Below are positions 16,065 to 24,654 of a stretch of 64,000 nucleotides of DNA, piece by piece (within the stretch, counting starts at the first letter, position 1; every line of letters begins with the position of its first letter). The position numbers and the translations under genes were made by a program. The notes under the pieces are model-generated. The model saw only the letters and a list, made by a program, of their open reading frames with translations. It did no database searches and had not been told where the DNA came from. Origin of the DNA: Permianibacter sp046297695. Its GTDB lineage: Bacteria > Pseudomonadota > Gammaproteobacteria > Enterobacterales > Permianibacteraceae. Where the stretch lies: contig JBKBHF010000001.1 of NCBI GenBank assembly GCA_046297695.1, positions 124,001 to 188,000 of the forward strand. Direction: 5' to 3'.

Positions 16065-19031
16065 TCAGTACTTGTAGTTCACACCGAGGAAGTACTGGCG
16101 ACCAAAGGTCCGGTACTCGCCCAATGCGCCGTCCACACCGTATGACGCAATGCTCGGCTCATCGGTCAGGTTATTGCCTTGCAGGACCACCGCAAGGCCG
16201 TTGTCAAACGTGTACGACATTTGCGCATCGACCGTGGTGTAGTCCTTGCCTTTGGCCGGTGTCGAGCTACCCGGGATATTCATGTTGAAGATGTAGTCGC
16301 TGCGGTAGCGGGTATTGACATGGGCACTGAAGCCACCGATATCCCAGAACACCGTCGCGCTCCAGACGTCTTCCGACAGACCCGGAATCGGCAGATCCTG
16401 GCCGGCGAACAAGCCGCCACCGGAAATTTCGGCTTCGCTTTCCGTGTAGGAATAGCTTGCCGTCAGACCCAAGCCAGAGAACACGCCAGGCAAATTGCTG
16501 AACGTATCGGTGAACGCCAGTTCGACGCCACGAATGTAGCCGCCTTTCTCGCTGTTGACGTAAGTCTCGTAGGCGCCGGCGATCTGACCCGCCGGCACTT
16601 CCAGCCCCAAGGCTGCAAACAGTTCGGCATTGCCATCCGGATTGGTAATCGGATCATAGCTGTCGGCGTAGAAATTCTTCTGCACCAGGCTTTCGATGTC
16701 CTTCCAGAACACGGCCACCGTCGCCGCGCCGCCATCTTTAAAGTAGCGCTCATAGGACAGATCGATCTGGGTCGCGCGGAACGGATCGAGATACGGCGAA
16801 CCTTTGGTCCAGACGTTGTAGATGGTGACCGGATCACCGTTTTCATCAACGCTGGAACCATTCCACGAACCGGCACCACCTTTCAGTTGACCTGCCGGCG
16901 GCCGGCCCATGACCTTGGCGGCAGCGAAACGCAGTACATCGTTCTCGGTCAGTTCAAACGACAGGTTGAGCGACGGCAGCGAGTCAGTGTACTCCGGGCC
17001 ATATTTGACATAGGCGTAGTTGTCTTGAGTAACGCCCATGTCATCGGTGATCGGGGTACCGTTGCCGGCACCGACGTTCTGCACGCCCATAGCCTTGACA
17101 TCGGTCTCGACAACACGGACACCGACATTGCCGCGGACACGGGTATCACCCCACTCGGTGTCGATGTTCGCCATCAGGTAAGCGGCTGTGGTTTTCTCTT
17201 GCAAACCGCCCGATTCGACGAAGGTCCAGTCACGGCTGAACACCTGGCGACCGGTGTAATTACCGGGACCAAAGATCGCATCGGCGAGGCCATCCAGATC
17301 GACCACCAGGTGATCCGGCGCACCGGCAACCGAACCGATGCTGACAAAACCATCCACCGACTGTGGCATGCAAGCCAGAGCCGGAATGGTCAGGTTGTCA
17401 GCACAGTAGGACTGCCAGTTGCCGTCGCCATCAACATAGTTGTACTGGCCATCACGGCTACCGTACAGGAAGGTGCCACGACGGGAATCAAACACACGAT
17501 CGGCGTAGCGAACGCCCATTTCCAGCGAAGTGACCATGCCCCAGTTGACATCGAGCTTGAAGTCAACTTTGTAAGCATCGAGCTCATCGGTGTACTTGTG
17601 TGGATATTCCTCGTAGCGCGACAGGCGCATGTAATCGAGGTTGGTGAAGTCGGTATTGAACGCTACCGACGGCGTGCCATCGCCGTTGCCGACATAGGTC
17701 ATCGCCTGACCGCTCAACTCCTGCCAGGTCGGGCCGGTAACGGTATTGCCGTTGAGAATGCCGGTTGCGGTACCAAACTCATAGGCATGCAGTGATGCCA
17801 AACGGTCTTTACGGGTCTTGACGCCTTCGCTGTGCGAGATGTCGAAGGTCAGCACCGCACGGTCGCTGACGGCCCATTCGACATTCAGGCCGATGGCATC
17901 CGAATCAGCCTGGGTTGACTGATCTTCGGTACGGGTTTCGAACCACGGGCTGCCATCCCACGGCGTGCGCGGCTCGGTCAGCGACACGGTGCCGCCGGTC
18001 ATCACACCGCCGCTCACTGACGGCGAACTGAGTGCGTAAGTGTTGAGATTGTTCAAACCACCAACGGTGATGCCGTGCCGGAAGTCTTCCGACTCGAACT
18101 CCGACTTGAAATAATCGATCGAGGCTTTCAGCGAATCATTGGGCTGGAACACGATGGTCGCCATGTAGCCATCGCGTTCATCGTTACCGGTGCCTGCCTG
18201 CCATTGGAAGGCACGCGCGTAGTGTTCGTTCTGGCTATCACCGTTGACATCGCCTTCGGCATAGCCGTTCTGGCCGTCCGCCCCGGCACGCGAACCTTCG
18301 AACACATTCGGCTGCTTCAGATGCGCCCAACCGACACCGACGCCCAAGGTGTCGTTCAGGAATTTGCCCTGATAGGACAGACTCAGGCGCTCGCCCTCTT
18401 CATCGGAACCGATGTCAGCGGCCGCATCATTGTACGACTTGCGCACGCTGGCGTTGAAGTTGTGCGCTTTCTGCGCCTTCAGCGGGTTAGCCGTTTTCAG
18501 CTCCACGGTCGCCGCGACACCGCCTTCGATATGCGAGGCTTTCGGCGACTTGTACACCGCGCCTTGCGTGATCAGCTCAGACGGATACTGATCGAACGAC
18601 ATCCAGCGGCTGCTTTCGGTGTAGGCGCTGGTGGTGGCCTGTTCACGTCCGTTCAGCGTGGTCTGAATGAAATCACCATTCATGCCGCGGATGTTCAACT
18701 GGTTCGATTGACCCGAATCACGAATGGTGGTGACGCCCGGAATACGACCGAGCGCATCGGCAATCGACTGATCCGGCAGCGAACTGAGCGCACCGGCATC
18801 GACCACGTCGGCAATCACATCGGCTTCACGCTTGGTATCGATGGCTTTCTCGATACCGCCGCGCACCCCGTACACTTCGAGGCGGACCGCCCCTTCTTTG
18901 TTTTCTTGCTGATCGGCCGGCTGCTCGGCTTGAGCTTGCTCGTCAGCGTCCTGAGCGTACGCACCGGCGCTGACCGACTGCAACGCAGACGCCAACGCAA
19001 GGCTCAGAATGCTCCGCTTGAATTGCACCAT
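16065..19031 (-). CDS. TonB-dependent receptor, maltodextrin-type
   Basis: A 988-residue outer-membrane receptor. It has a signal peptide (SILSLALASALQSVSAGAYAQ), an acidic linker, a TonB-box-like VRLEVYGVRG, a plug domain (LPDQSIADALGRIPGVTTIRD, LNIRGMNGDFIQTTLNGRE) and a long barrel ending in GRQYFLGVNYKY, with the terminal aromatic expected of the assembly signal. This subtype is the one tied to saccharide use in Caulobacter and Xanthomonas (MalA-like), and the neighbours are alpha-glucan enzymes, so maltodextrin uptake is inferred. The ATG at 19031 is preferred because longer versions put non-signal sequence first and would run over the operator at 19175-19188. Confidence 0.92.
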   Translation of the reverse strand: MVQFKRSILSLALASALQSVSAGAYAQDADEQAQAEQPADQQENKEGAVRLEVYGVRGGIEKAIDTKREADVIADVVDAGALSSLPDQSIADALGRIPGVTTIRDSGQSNQLNIRGMNGDFIQTTLNGREQATTSAYTESSRWMSFDQYPSELITQGAVYKSPKASHIEGGVAATVELKTANPLKAQKAHNFNASVRKSYNDAAADIGSDEEGERLSLSYQGKFLNDTLGVGVGWAHLKQPNVFEGSRAGADGQNGYAEGDVNGDSQNEHYARAFQWQAGTGNDERDGYMATIVFQPNDSLKASIDYFKSEFESEDFRHGITVGGLNNLNTYALSSPSVSGGVMTGGTVSLTEPRTPWDGSPWFETRTEDQSTQADSDAIGLNVEWAVSDRAVLTFDISHSEGVKTRKDRLASLHAYEFGTATGILNGNTVTGPTWQELSGQAMTYVGNGDGTPSVAFNTDFTNLDYMRLSRYEEYPHKYTDELDAYKVDFKLDVNWGMVTSLEMGVRYADRVFDSRRGTFLYGSRDGQYNYVDGDGNWQSYCADNLTIPALACMPQSVDGFVSIGSVAGAPDHLVVDLDGLADAIFGPGNYTGRQVFSRDWTFVESGGLQEKTTAAYLMANIDTEWGDTRVRGNVGVRVVETDVKAMGVQNVGAGNGTPITDDMGVTQDNYAYVKYGPEYTDSLPSLNLSFELTENDVLRFAAAKVMGRPPAGQLKGGAGSWNGSSVDENGDPVTIYNVWTKGSPYLDPFRATQIDLSYERYFKDGGAATVAVFWKDIESLVQKNFYADSYDPITNPDGNAELFAALGLEVPAGQIAGAYETYVNSEKGGYIRGVELAFTDTFSNLPGVFSGLGLTASYSYTESEAEISGGGLFAGQDLPIPGLSEDVWSATVFWDIGGFSAHVNTRYRSDYIFNMNIPGSSTPAKGKDYTTVDAQMSYTFDNGLAVVLQGNNLTDEPSIASYGVDGALGEYRTFGRQYFLGVNYKY

Positions 19032-19174
19032 CTCCCACACCCCTCGAATTATTTTCATTTGTACGGCAAGCCCAGCGGACAGTCTGCAAACGCGCGGGCT
19101 CAAGCGCACTTCCGGTGTTCCCATTGCGAAGTGCGGGTCGATGGTATCCGCACTGCAACCGAGGGTAACCAAGC

Positions 19175-19188
19175 TGAATACGTATTCA
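19175..19188. promoter_or_regulatory. LacI-type operator of the TonB receptor gene (perfect palindrome)
   Basis: TGAATACGTATTCA is a perfect 14 bp palindrome with the central CG typical of LacI-family operators. It lies 144 bp upstream of the receptor ATG. It is the best copy in the window and was used as reference for the others. The 9-mer TGCACCATT lies close by at 19210-19218. Confidence 0.75.
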
Positions 19189-19437
19189 GTGCAACAGCCG
19201 ATATTGCTGTGCACCATTGCAGTTCAGCGGCCTGGGTGAAACAACCTGGTTCATCTCCAGAGAGAAGGCCATAAGCGCTTGAGAATCAGGGTGTTAGGCA
19301 ATCCGGTGCGGGGAGCTGACCGGGCCGGATTTCGCCCTGCACAATTTCGGTTGCACGCACGCGTGCAGAGGGCGTGTGGCGTGCGCCCCAAAACAGCGCA
19401 CGCCGGCAAGCTGGAATACCGGTGCAATCGGATAGCG
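19189..19437. other. Upstream region of the TonB receptor behind the GH31 gene
   Basis: No gene is seen here. Beyond the operator there is ataagcgctt at 19271-19280, another small CG-centred palindrome of LacI type, and a GC hairpin at 19378-19404 (ggcgtgcgc/gcgcacgcc, 9-base loop) just behind the GH31 stop that may serve as its terminator, though it has no T-run. Confidence 0.45.
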
Positions 19438-22005
19438 CTAGCGCTGCAACACGATGCGGATCGGCTGGCGGCTGTCCGCCATCTGCAGCTGCACACCGTG
19501 GTCATGTAGTTGCCAGCCGGGCTCGCCTGCGGCAAACGCGGCGGCCGACAAGCGCTTCAGCGATTTGCCATTGAGCGTGACGCGCACCGGCTCCGGCTCA
19601 CCGACCAGTAGCCATTGCAGCTGCCGTGATGCCGGGGTGTAGCTGCCCTGCTGCGGCTCACGGCTCAACCGGGTGCGGTGCTCATCGCGCTGTTGCCGAA
19701 ACCGCCAGCGGGCGAACACGCCACGCTGATAGCCAAAGCTTTCGCCGTCATCCTCGTAATACGCGCTCTCCGCCTCTGCCGCCGGGTACACCTTGATCAG
19801 CAGTGGTTGACCCGCCATCTCACCGGTGTGCTGCACCACCGGTTGCTCAAAAACGAAGGCTCCGGCGCGGACAAAAATCGGCAGCGATGCCAAGCTAACC
19901 GGCTGCTTTATCGTCCGCCCGCCCTCATGCGCCACACCGGTCCAGTAATCGAACCAGCGCCCGGACGGCAGATACAGCTCACGCTGCTGGGCCGCTTCGA
20001 CCAGCACCGGAGCCACCAGCAGATCGCGACCGAACAGGTACTGATCATCGCGCGCCGTGACGTTGCCATCGCCCGGGTATTCCAGCATCAGCGGTCGCAA
20101 TGCCGGAATGCCGGTGCGGCTCGCCGCTTCCATTTCGTTATAGATCTGCGGCAGCAACTGATAACGCAGTTCGATCGTTCGCTTGTTGACCGCCTCGAAT
20201 GCCGTACCAAAGGACCACGGTTCCTGATCCGGCGTCGCCTGCTCGGTATGGGCGCGCATGAACGGGGAAAATACCGCCGCCTGCAACCAGCGCGTGAAAA
20301 GCTCACCCGAGGGGTAGCCGGCGAAGCCGCCGATATCGGCACCAACAAAAGCAAAGCCGGACAGGCCGAGCCCCATCAGCGTCGGCAACGACTGCCGCAG
20401 CGAGGCCCAATCCGCCGTATTGTCGCCCGGCCACACGGCGGCGTAGCGCTGACCGCCGGCAAATGTCGCCCGCGTCAGCACGAACGGCCGACTGTCCGGT
20501 CGCAAGCGCAGCAGGCCTTCAAAAGTCGCTTGCGTGTGCAACATGCCGTAGACATTGTGGATCTCGCGCTGATCAGTGGGCGCACCCTCATTGGCATGCT
20601 GCACGTCCAATGGCATCGTGTTCGCCGGTGGTATCCACACCGCCGGTTCGTTCATGTCGTTCCAGATCCCGGCAACGCCCTGCTCCACCAACTCACGGTG
20701 CAGGCCGCCCCACCACTCCCGCGTCGCCGCCCGTGTGAAATCCGGGAAGACACTGTTGGCCGGGTGCTGCTTGTCATGGCTCGGCCAGACCGGACCTTCA
20801 AACAGGCGTCCGTCCGGATACTTGACGAAGTGGTCGCCGGCAAGGCCCTGATCGTAAACGTGGTAGCCGGGCTGTTTCTTGGGATGCGGATCAACGATGG
20901 TGACAACGCGAAACCCCTGCTCGCGCAGGTCATCGATCATTTTCCTGGGCTGCGGAAAATATTGCTCATTCCAGACGAATGGCGTGAAGCCTTTCAGGTA
21001 GTCGATGTCGAGCCAAAGGGTATCGGCAGGGATCTGCTTGCTGCGAAACGTCTGCGCCAACACGCGCAGGCGCGCTTCCGGAAAATAACTCCAGCGCGAC
21101 TGGTGAAAGCCGAGCGACCAGCGCGGCGGCAGCGGCATCCGGCCGGTTAGCGCGGTGTAGCGGCTGACCACATCTTTCGGCTCCGGGCCATTGATGAAAT
21201 AGTAATCCAGCTCGCCGCCATCGGCACCGAAGGACAACAGGTTCCGGCTGTCGCGACCGACGTCAAAGCTGGAGCGAAAACTGTTGTCGAGAAAAATACC
21301 GTGGGCGCGACCGGCACGCAGCACCAGATAGAACGGCACCGAGACATAAAGGGGATCAGTCGACGAGTCGTAGGCAAAGGTGTCGCTGTTCCACATCACA
21401 GTATGATAGCCACCCAGCGCCCAGCCGCGCTTGTTGAGACGACCGGTTTTCTCGCCAAACCCGTACACCTGCTCATCGTCACGCAAGCGCTTCCAGACCC
21501 GCACCGCATCACCGGCACGTGCCGTGCCACGCACGGCATCGTCCTGATCCAGTGACTGGCCGTCACGGTCGAGGAACTCGATCCGGAACGGTGACCGCTG
21601 GATGCGCACGCGCAGTGCATCGGTGCGTAGCTCGCTGTGCCCGGCCTGCTCGACAATGCGGACCGCAACCGGTTCCGCGTCTTGCTTGACCACAGCAAAC
21701 GAACGATCCGGTTCGAGCACACCATTCGGCACATAACGGACCCGAATGATGTCGGCGCTGATCGCAGTCACCGTGATGACACTCTTACCGTCGCGTATCA
21801 TCAATCCTTGAGGCATGGTTTCAATTGCGCCGTTTTCGGCCACCGATTGCCAACCGCTCGCATAGCTGGTGGCGCTCACGCCGAACAGCACCGAAGCCAT
21901 CAGACCCTGTAGCGAACGGCGCAGCATCGCGCCTATCGCCATCGTGGCCGGAGTCTTCGATGCCGGTCCCGCTGAGTTTTTGTTCGCGCTCATCCGCGTT
22001 GTCAT
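19438..22005 (-). CDS. Exported GH31 alpha-glucosidase
   Basis: An 855-residue glycoside hydrolase of family 31. After an N-terminal basic region and hydrophobic signal (LMASVLFGVSATSYAS), the chain shows the N-terminal beta domain, then the barrel with PPRWSLGFHQSRWSY, LWLDIDYLKGFTPF, and the nucleophile Asp450 in GIWNDMNEPAVW. RPFVLTRATFAGGQRYAAVWPGDN and MRAHTEQ follow. It should release glucose from the non-reducing end of maltodextrins in the periplasm or outside. The start overlaps the stop of the upstream debranching gene (ATGA) and has GGAGGA nine bases before it, so the two are co-translated. Confidence 0.93.
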   Translation of the reverse strand: MTTRMSANKNSAGPASKTPATMAIGAMLRRSLQGLMASVLFGVSATSYASGWQSVAENGAIETMPQGLMIRDGKSVITVTAISADIIRVRYVPNGVLEPDRSFAVVKQDAEPVAVRIVEQAGHSELRTDALRVRIQRSPFRIEFLDRDGQSLDQDDAVRGTARAGDAVRVWKRLRDDEQVYGFGEKTGRLNKRGWALGGYHTVMWNSDTFAYDSSTDPLYVSVPFYLVLRAGRAHGIFLDNSFRSSFDVGRDSRNLLSFGADGGELDYYFINGPEPKDVVSRYTALTGRMPLPPRWSLGFHQSRWSYFPEARLRVLAQTFRSKQIPADTLWLDIDYLKGFTPFVWNEQYFPQPRKMIDDLREQGFRVVTIVDPHPKKQPGYHVYDQGLAGDHFVKYPDGRLFEGPVWPSHDKQHPANSVFPDFTRAATREWWGGLHRELVEQGVAGIWNDMNEPAVWIPPANTMPLDVQHANEGAPTDQREIHNVYGMLHTQATFEGLLRLRPDSRPFVLTRATFAGGQRYAAVWPGDNTADWASLRQSLPTLMGLGLSGFAFVGADIGGFAGYPSGELFTRWLQAAVFSPFMRAHTEQATPDQEPWSFGTAFEAVNKRTIELRYQLLPQIYNEMEAASRTGIPALRPLMLEYPGDGNVTARDDQYLFGRDLLVAPVLVEAAQQRELYLPSGRWFDYWTGVAHEGGRTIKQPVSLASLPIFVRAGAFVFEQPVVQHTGEMAGQPLLIKVYPAAEAESAYYEDDGESFGYQRGVFARWRFRQQRDEHRTRLSREPQQGSYTPASRQLQWLLVGEPEPVRVTLNGKSLKRLSAAAFAAGEPGWQLHDHGVQLQMADSRQPIRIVLQR

Positions 22006-24620
22006 GGTGTTTGCTCCTCCGCCGGTGCTTCCGGTTGTGCTGGCTTATCAGGGTTCAGAATGCGCTGTTGCAGCACGTCCTTGCCTCGAAGTACGGAATA
22101 GTCCGCTGGTCGATACGGTGGCAGCTGCAGAAAATCGAGTCCCGCCAGACGTTGCCGTTGGCTCGCCATCACCTGCACCGTGGTCAGTGCTTTGCCATCC
22201 AGCATGGCGGCCTGACCATCCCAGCGCAGCTGCTGTCGCTTGCCGGTCAACGGAAACCGTAGCCGCTGCCGGTTGCCGTCGCGATCCAGAAGGTCCATGA
22301 CCACGTTGCTAACGGCGACCGCTTCATCACGCATAACATCGGTAGTCATCGATGCAGGCGTTATGGATTCGCGTATTGAAGGATCGCGAGTTACCGATTC
22401 GGTAACAAATGTCCAGTGGCTGATACCGCTCTGCTGGCTTATCGTCAGTTGCAGCGATTCGCTCTTGCCAAACGGCAGCCGCGCCGAAACCGACGACCAT
22501 GCCAGCGGCAGCGCCGGAACAAATTGCAGCTCGTTACGGAGCAGATTGGGGCGAAAACCGAGATAGTCCTGATAGGCATTGCGGACAAACTCGGCAACGC
22601 TCCAGGCCTGGGCATAGGTACCGGAAGGCGTGATCCGGCCGGTGTCATCGGGTAAGGCATCGACCAGCTCACTCATACTGCCGCACGTGCCGTAAAACAG
22701 GATCTGCTGCGCCAGCTCGCGGCTGAGTTGCCACGCCAACTCCTGTTCGCCAAAACGGGTCAGTGCGGTAATGGTGAACCCAGCATTCCAGCCCCAAATC
22801 GTCCCGTTGTGATACGCCGCATCCTTGTGATGGAACGCCGGATTCTCATGGCGCGGGTGAAAATTGCGATGACGCGGGTCCAGCGAGGCGATGCCGTAGG
22901 GCAATAACAACCCCTGTACGGCATTGCGCGTGAGGGTTGCCTGCACGGCGTCCGGCACCAGAGGCGAGAACGGAATCGAAACCAGCATCAACTGATTCGG
23001 ACGCAGGGAGAAGTCGGCTTCACCATTCGCCTGAACCCGATCCGCCATCCGGCGCCCGTCCCAGAAATGCTTCAGCAAACCGGCTTGCGCCCGTTGCGCC
23101 AGCAGCCGGTAATGCTCGGCCTCTTCATCATGGCCGTTACGCTCGGCCAGCGTTGCCGCCACATCCAGCGCCGTGAACCAGAGCGCCTGCACTTCCACTG
23201 CGCGATTGCCGCGTGGCGACCAGGCCTCGCGATTGGCGATGCGTGCATCCATCCAGGTATCGGCGTCATCGTGGGTGAGCAGGCCATCCTGATCCAGCCA
23301 ATTTTTTTCGACACCGCGAACATAGTCGCGGATCAAGGCCAGCAACGCCTGGCTGTAGCCGTCGTCACCGCGATAACGCAGGTACTCCAGTCCTTCGCGA
23401 ATCAACCACGGCGTGCCGTCGACGGTGTTGTAGATAATGCTGTCATCGGCCGCGACGCGGTTAGGTATGCGGCCGTATTCCGGATCGGCCAGCGCACCAC
23501 GTTTTTGCCAGCGGGCGAAGTTGCTCAGCACCGCCTCGGCGGTCGCAAACTGCCCGGTCACCAGCAAGGTTCCGGGCAAGGCAATGAACGTGTCGCGGCC
23601 CCAGTTGTCGCGGAACCACGGCAGGCCGGCCCAAATGCCGGTGCCGAACGCTTCGACCACAAACGACTGGGCACTGTGGCTGGCCCAGAGCAGGGCGCGA
23701 TTGAAATCGGCATCGGGTGTGACGAGACTCGCCGTCTGTAGCCGTTGACAGAGCCGCGCCTCGGTTTGCTGCCAACCGTCGTGTCGGCGCAGTTCACTGA
23801 CCTGTGCCAGCGCAGCTGTCGCGTTCGCCGCCACCGCCACGTGCACGGTGAATTGCCGGGTCGGCGCAGGACTGCGCAGCACCAGCGCCAGCGTCGCGCT
23901 GGCAGAAGTGCTCGATTGATTTGGATTCGGCATCTGGGCACCGTCTTCCAGCAAAGCGCGTGCCTGTTTCCACTCCGGGCCATGCTGATCCAACTCAAAC
24001 GGGAGTTCGGCGCTGAGTGCGATGACACCGCCCGGATAGCGAATGAGGACGGCATCGTCGGTTTCGCTCACGCTCGCGTTTGCAAAGGCCGGCAGCAAGA
24101 GGGCAATGGCAAGCTGCGCACTGACCTCACTTTGCACGCGTATCGCCAGCGCTGAGCGGCCACTGTGCAGCAGCAGCGTCTGGCGCACACCGTTGGCGCT
24201 GCTGCGATGACCATACGGCAGGATCTGCTCGTCGGCAGTCACGGCACGCCGGTCCGCCAACACGCCATCGCGAAAGACCGCGTAGTCACGCAGCACCACG
24301 TGTTCACGGTGCGTATAACCGCTGCCACGGCCATAGCTGTGACTGAAGTTTTCATAGAAGCCGGCGACATTGTCCGTGGCAACGAACTGCGCCAGTTCGG
24401 TACCAGCCAACGGCAGCGCCATACTTTCCAGCCGCTGCGCCGGCACTGCGCAGGCCGTCGCTGGTGCGGGTATCAGCGCGATCTCGCCGGCGGCAGCGGA
24501 CAGCGCCAGCACGGCGCCGAGCGATACACCCCATTTGCGGCAATACCGGGCCGGCACGGACTGGTAACGCCGGCAGACCGCTACCGGACGAAGACAAATT
24601 TGGTTAAGGTGCCTTGCCAT
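22002..24620 (-). CDS. GDE-type amylo-alpha-1,6-glucosidase (glycogen debranching family), apparently exported
   Basis: An 872-residue protein with an N-terminal glycogen-debranching domain (residues about 70-300) and a C-terminal (alpha/alpha)6 GDE_C domain. The latter shows GIWAGLPWFRDNWGRDTFIALPGTLLVTG, the family hallmark, HDDADTWMDAR and PYGIASLDPRHRNFHP. Relatives remove alpha-1,6 branches. Before the N-terminal domain comes a 29-residue basic and aromatic leader and a hydrophobic LGAVLALSAAAGEIAL ending PATACA, which reads as a signal peptide; most relatives are cytoplasmic. The ATG at 24620 has GGAG five bases upstream. It overlaps the GH31 gene and starts only 34 bp from the divergent pullulanase gene. 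Confidence 0.87.
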   Translation of the reverse strand: MARHLNQICLRPVAVCRRYQSVPARYCRKWGVSLGAVLALSAAAGEIALIPAPATACAVPAQRLESMALPLAGTELAQFVATDNVAGFYENFSHSYGRGSGYTHREHVVLRDYAVFRDGVLADRRAVTADEQILPYGHRSSANGVRQTLLLHSGRSALAIRVQSEVSAQLAIALLLPAFANASVSETDDAVLIRYPGGVIALSAELPFELDQHGPEWKQARALLEDGAQMPNPNQSSTSASATLALVLRSPAPTRQFTVHVAVAANATAALAQVSELRRHDGWQQTEARLCQRLQTASLVTPDADFNRALLWASHSAQSFVVEAFGTGIWAGLPWFRDNWGRDTFIALPGTLLVTGQFATAEAVLSNFARWQKRGALADPEYGRIPNRVAADDSIIYNTVDGTPWLIREGLEYLRYRGDDGYSQALLALIRDYVRGVEKNWLDQDGLLTHDDADTWMDARIANREAWSPRGNRAVEVQALWFTALDVAATLAERNGHDEEAEHYRLLAQRAQAGLLKHFWDGRRMADRVQANGEADFSLRPNQLMLVSIPFSPLVPDAVQATLTRNAVQGLLLPYGIASLDPRHRNFHPRHENPAFHHKDAAYHNGTIWGWNAGFTITALTRFGEQELAWQLSRELAQQILFYGTCGSMSELVDALPDDTGRITPSGTYAQAWSVAEFVRNAYQDYLGFRPNLLRNELQFVPALPLAWSSVSARLPFGKSESLQLTISQQSGISHWTFVTESVTRDPSIRESITPASMTTDVMRDEAVAVSNVVMDLLDRDGNRQRLRFPLTGKRQQLRWDGQAAMLDGKALTTVQVMASQRQRLAGLDFLQLPPYRPADYSVLRGKDVLQQRILNPDKPAQPEAPAEEQTP

Positions 24621-24637
24621 CACGGCTCCACTTGTTC

Positions 24638-24652
24638 TGGTAAGCGTTATCA
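24638..24652. promoter_or_regulatory. Operator-like inverted repeat between the debranching and pullulanase genes
   Basis: TGGTAAGCGTTATCA is an imperfect inverted repeat (TGGTAA, GCG, TTATCA) with the CG-centred look of a LacI-family site but a different sequence from TGAATACGTATTCA. It fills half of the 34 bp between two divergent starts and ends two bases before the pullulanase ATG, where it could block translation or transcription of either gene. Confidence 0.4.
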
Positions 24653-24654
24653 CG

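Noticed and set aside
16179..19274. Two long plus-strand frames opposite the TonB receptor
   Set aside because: They mirror codon usage of the receptor; composition and absence of motifs mark them as shadows.
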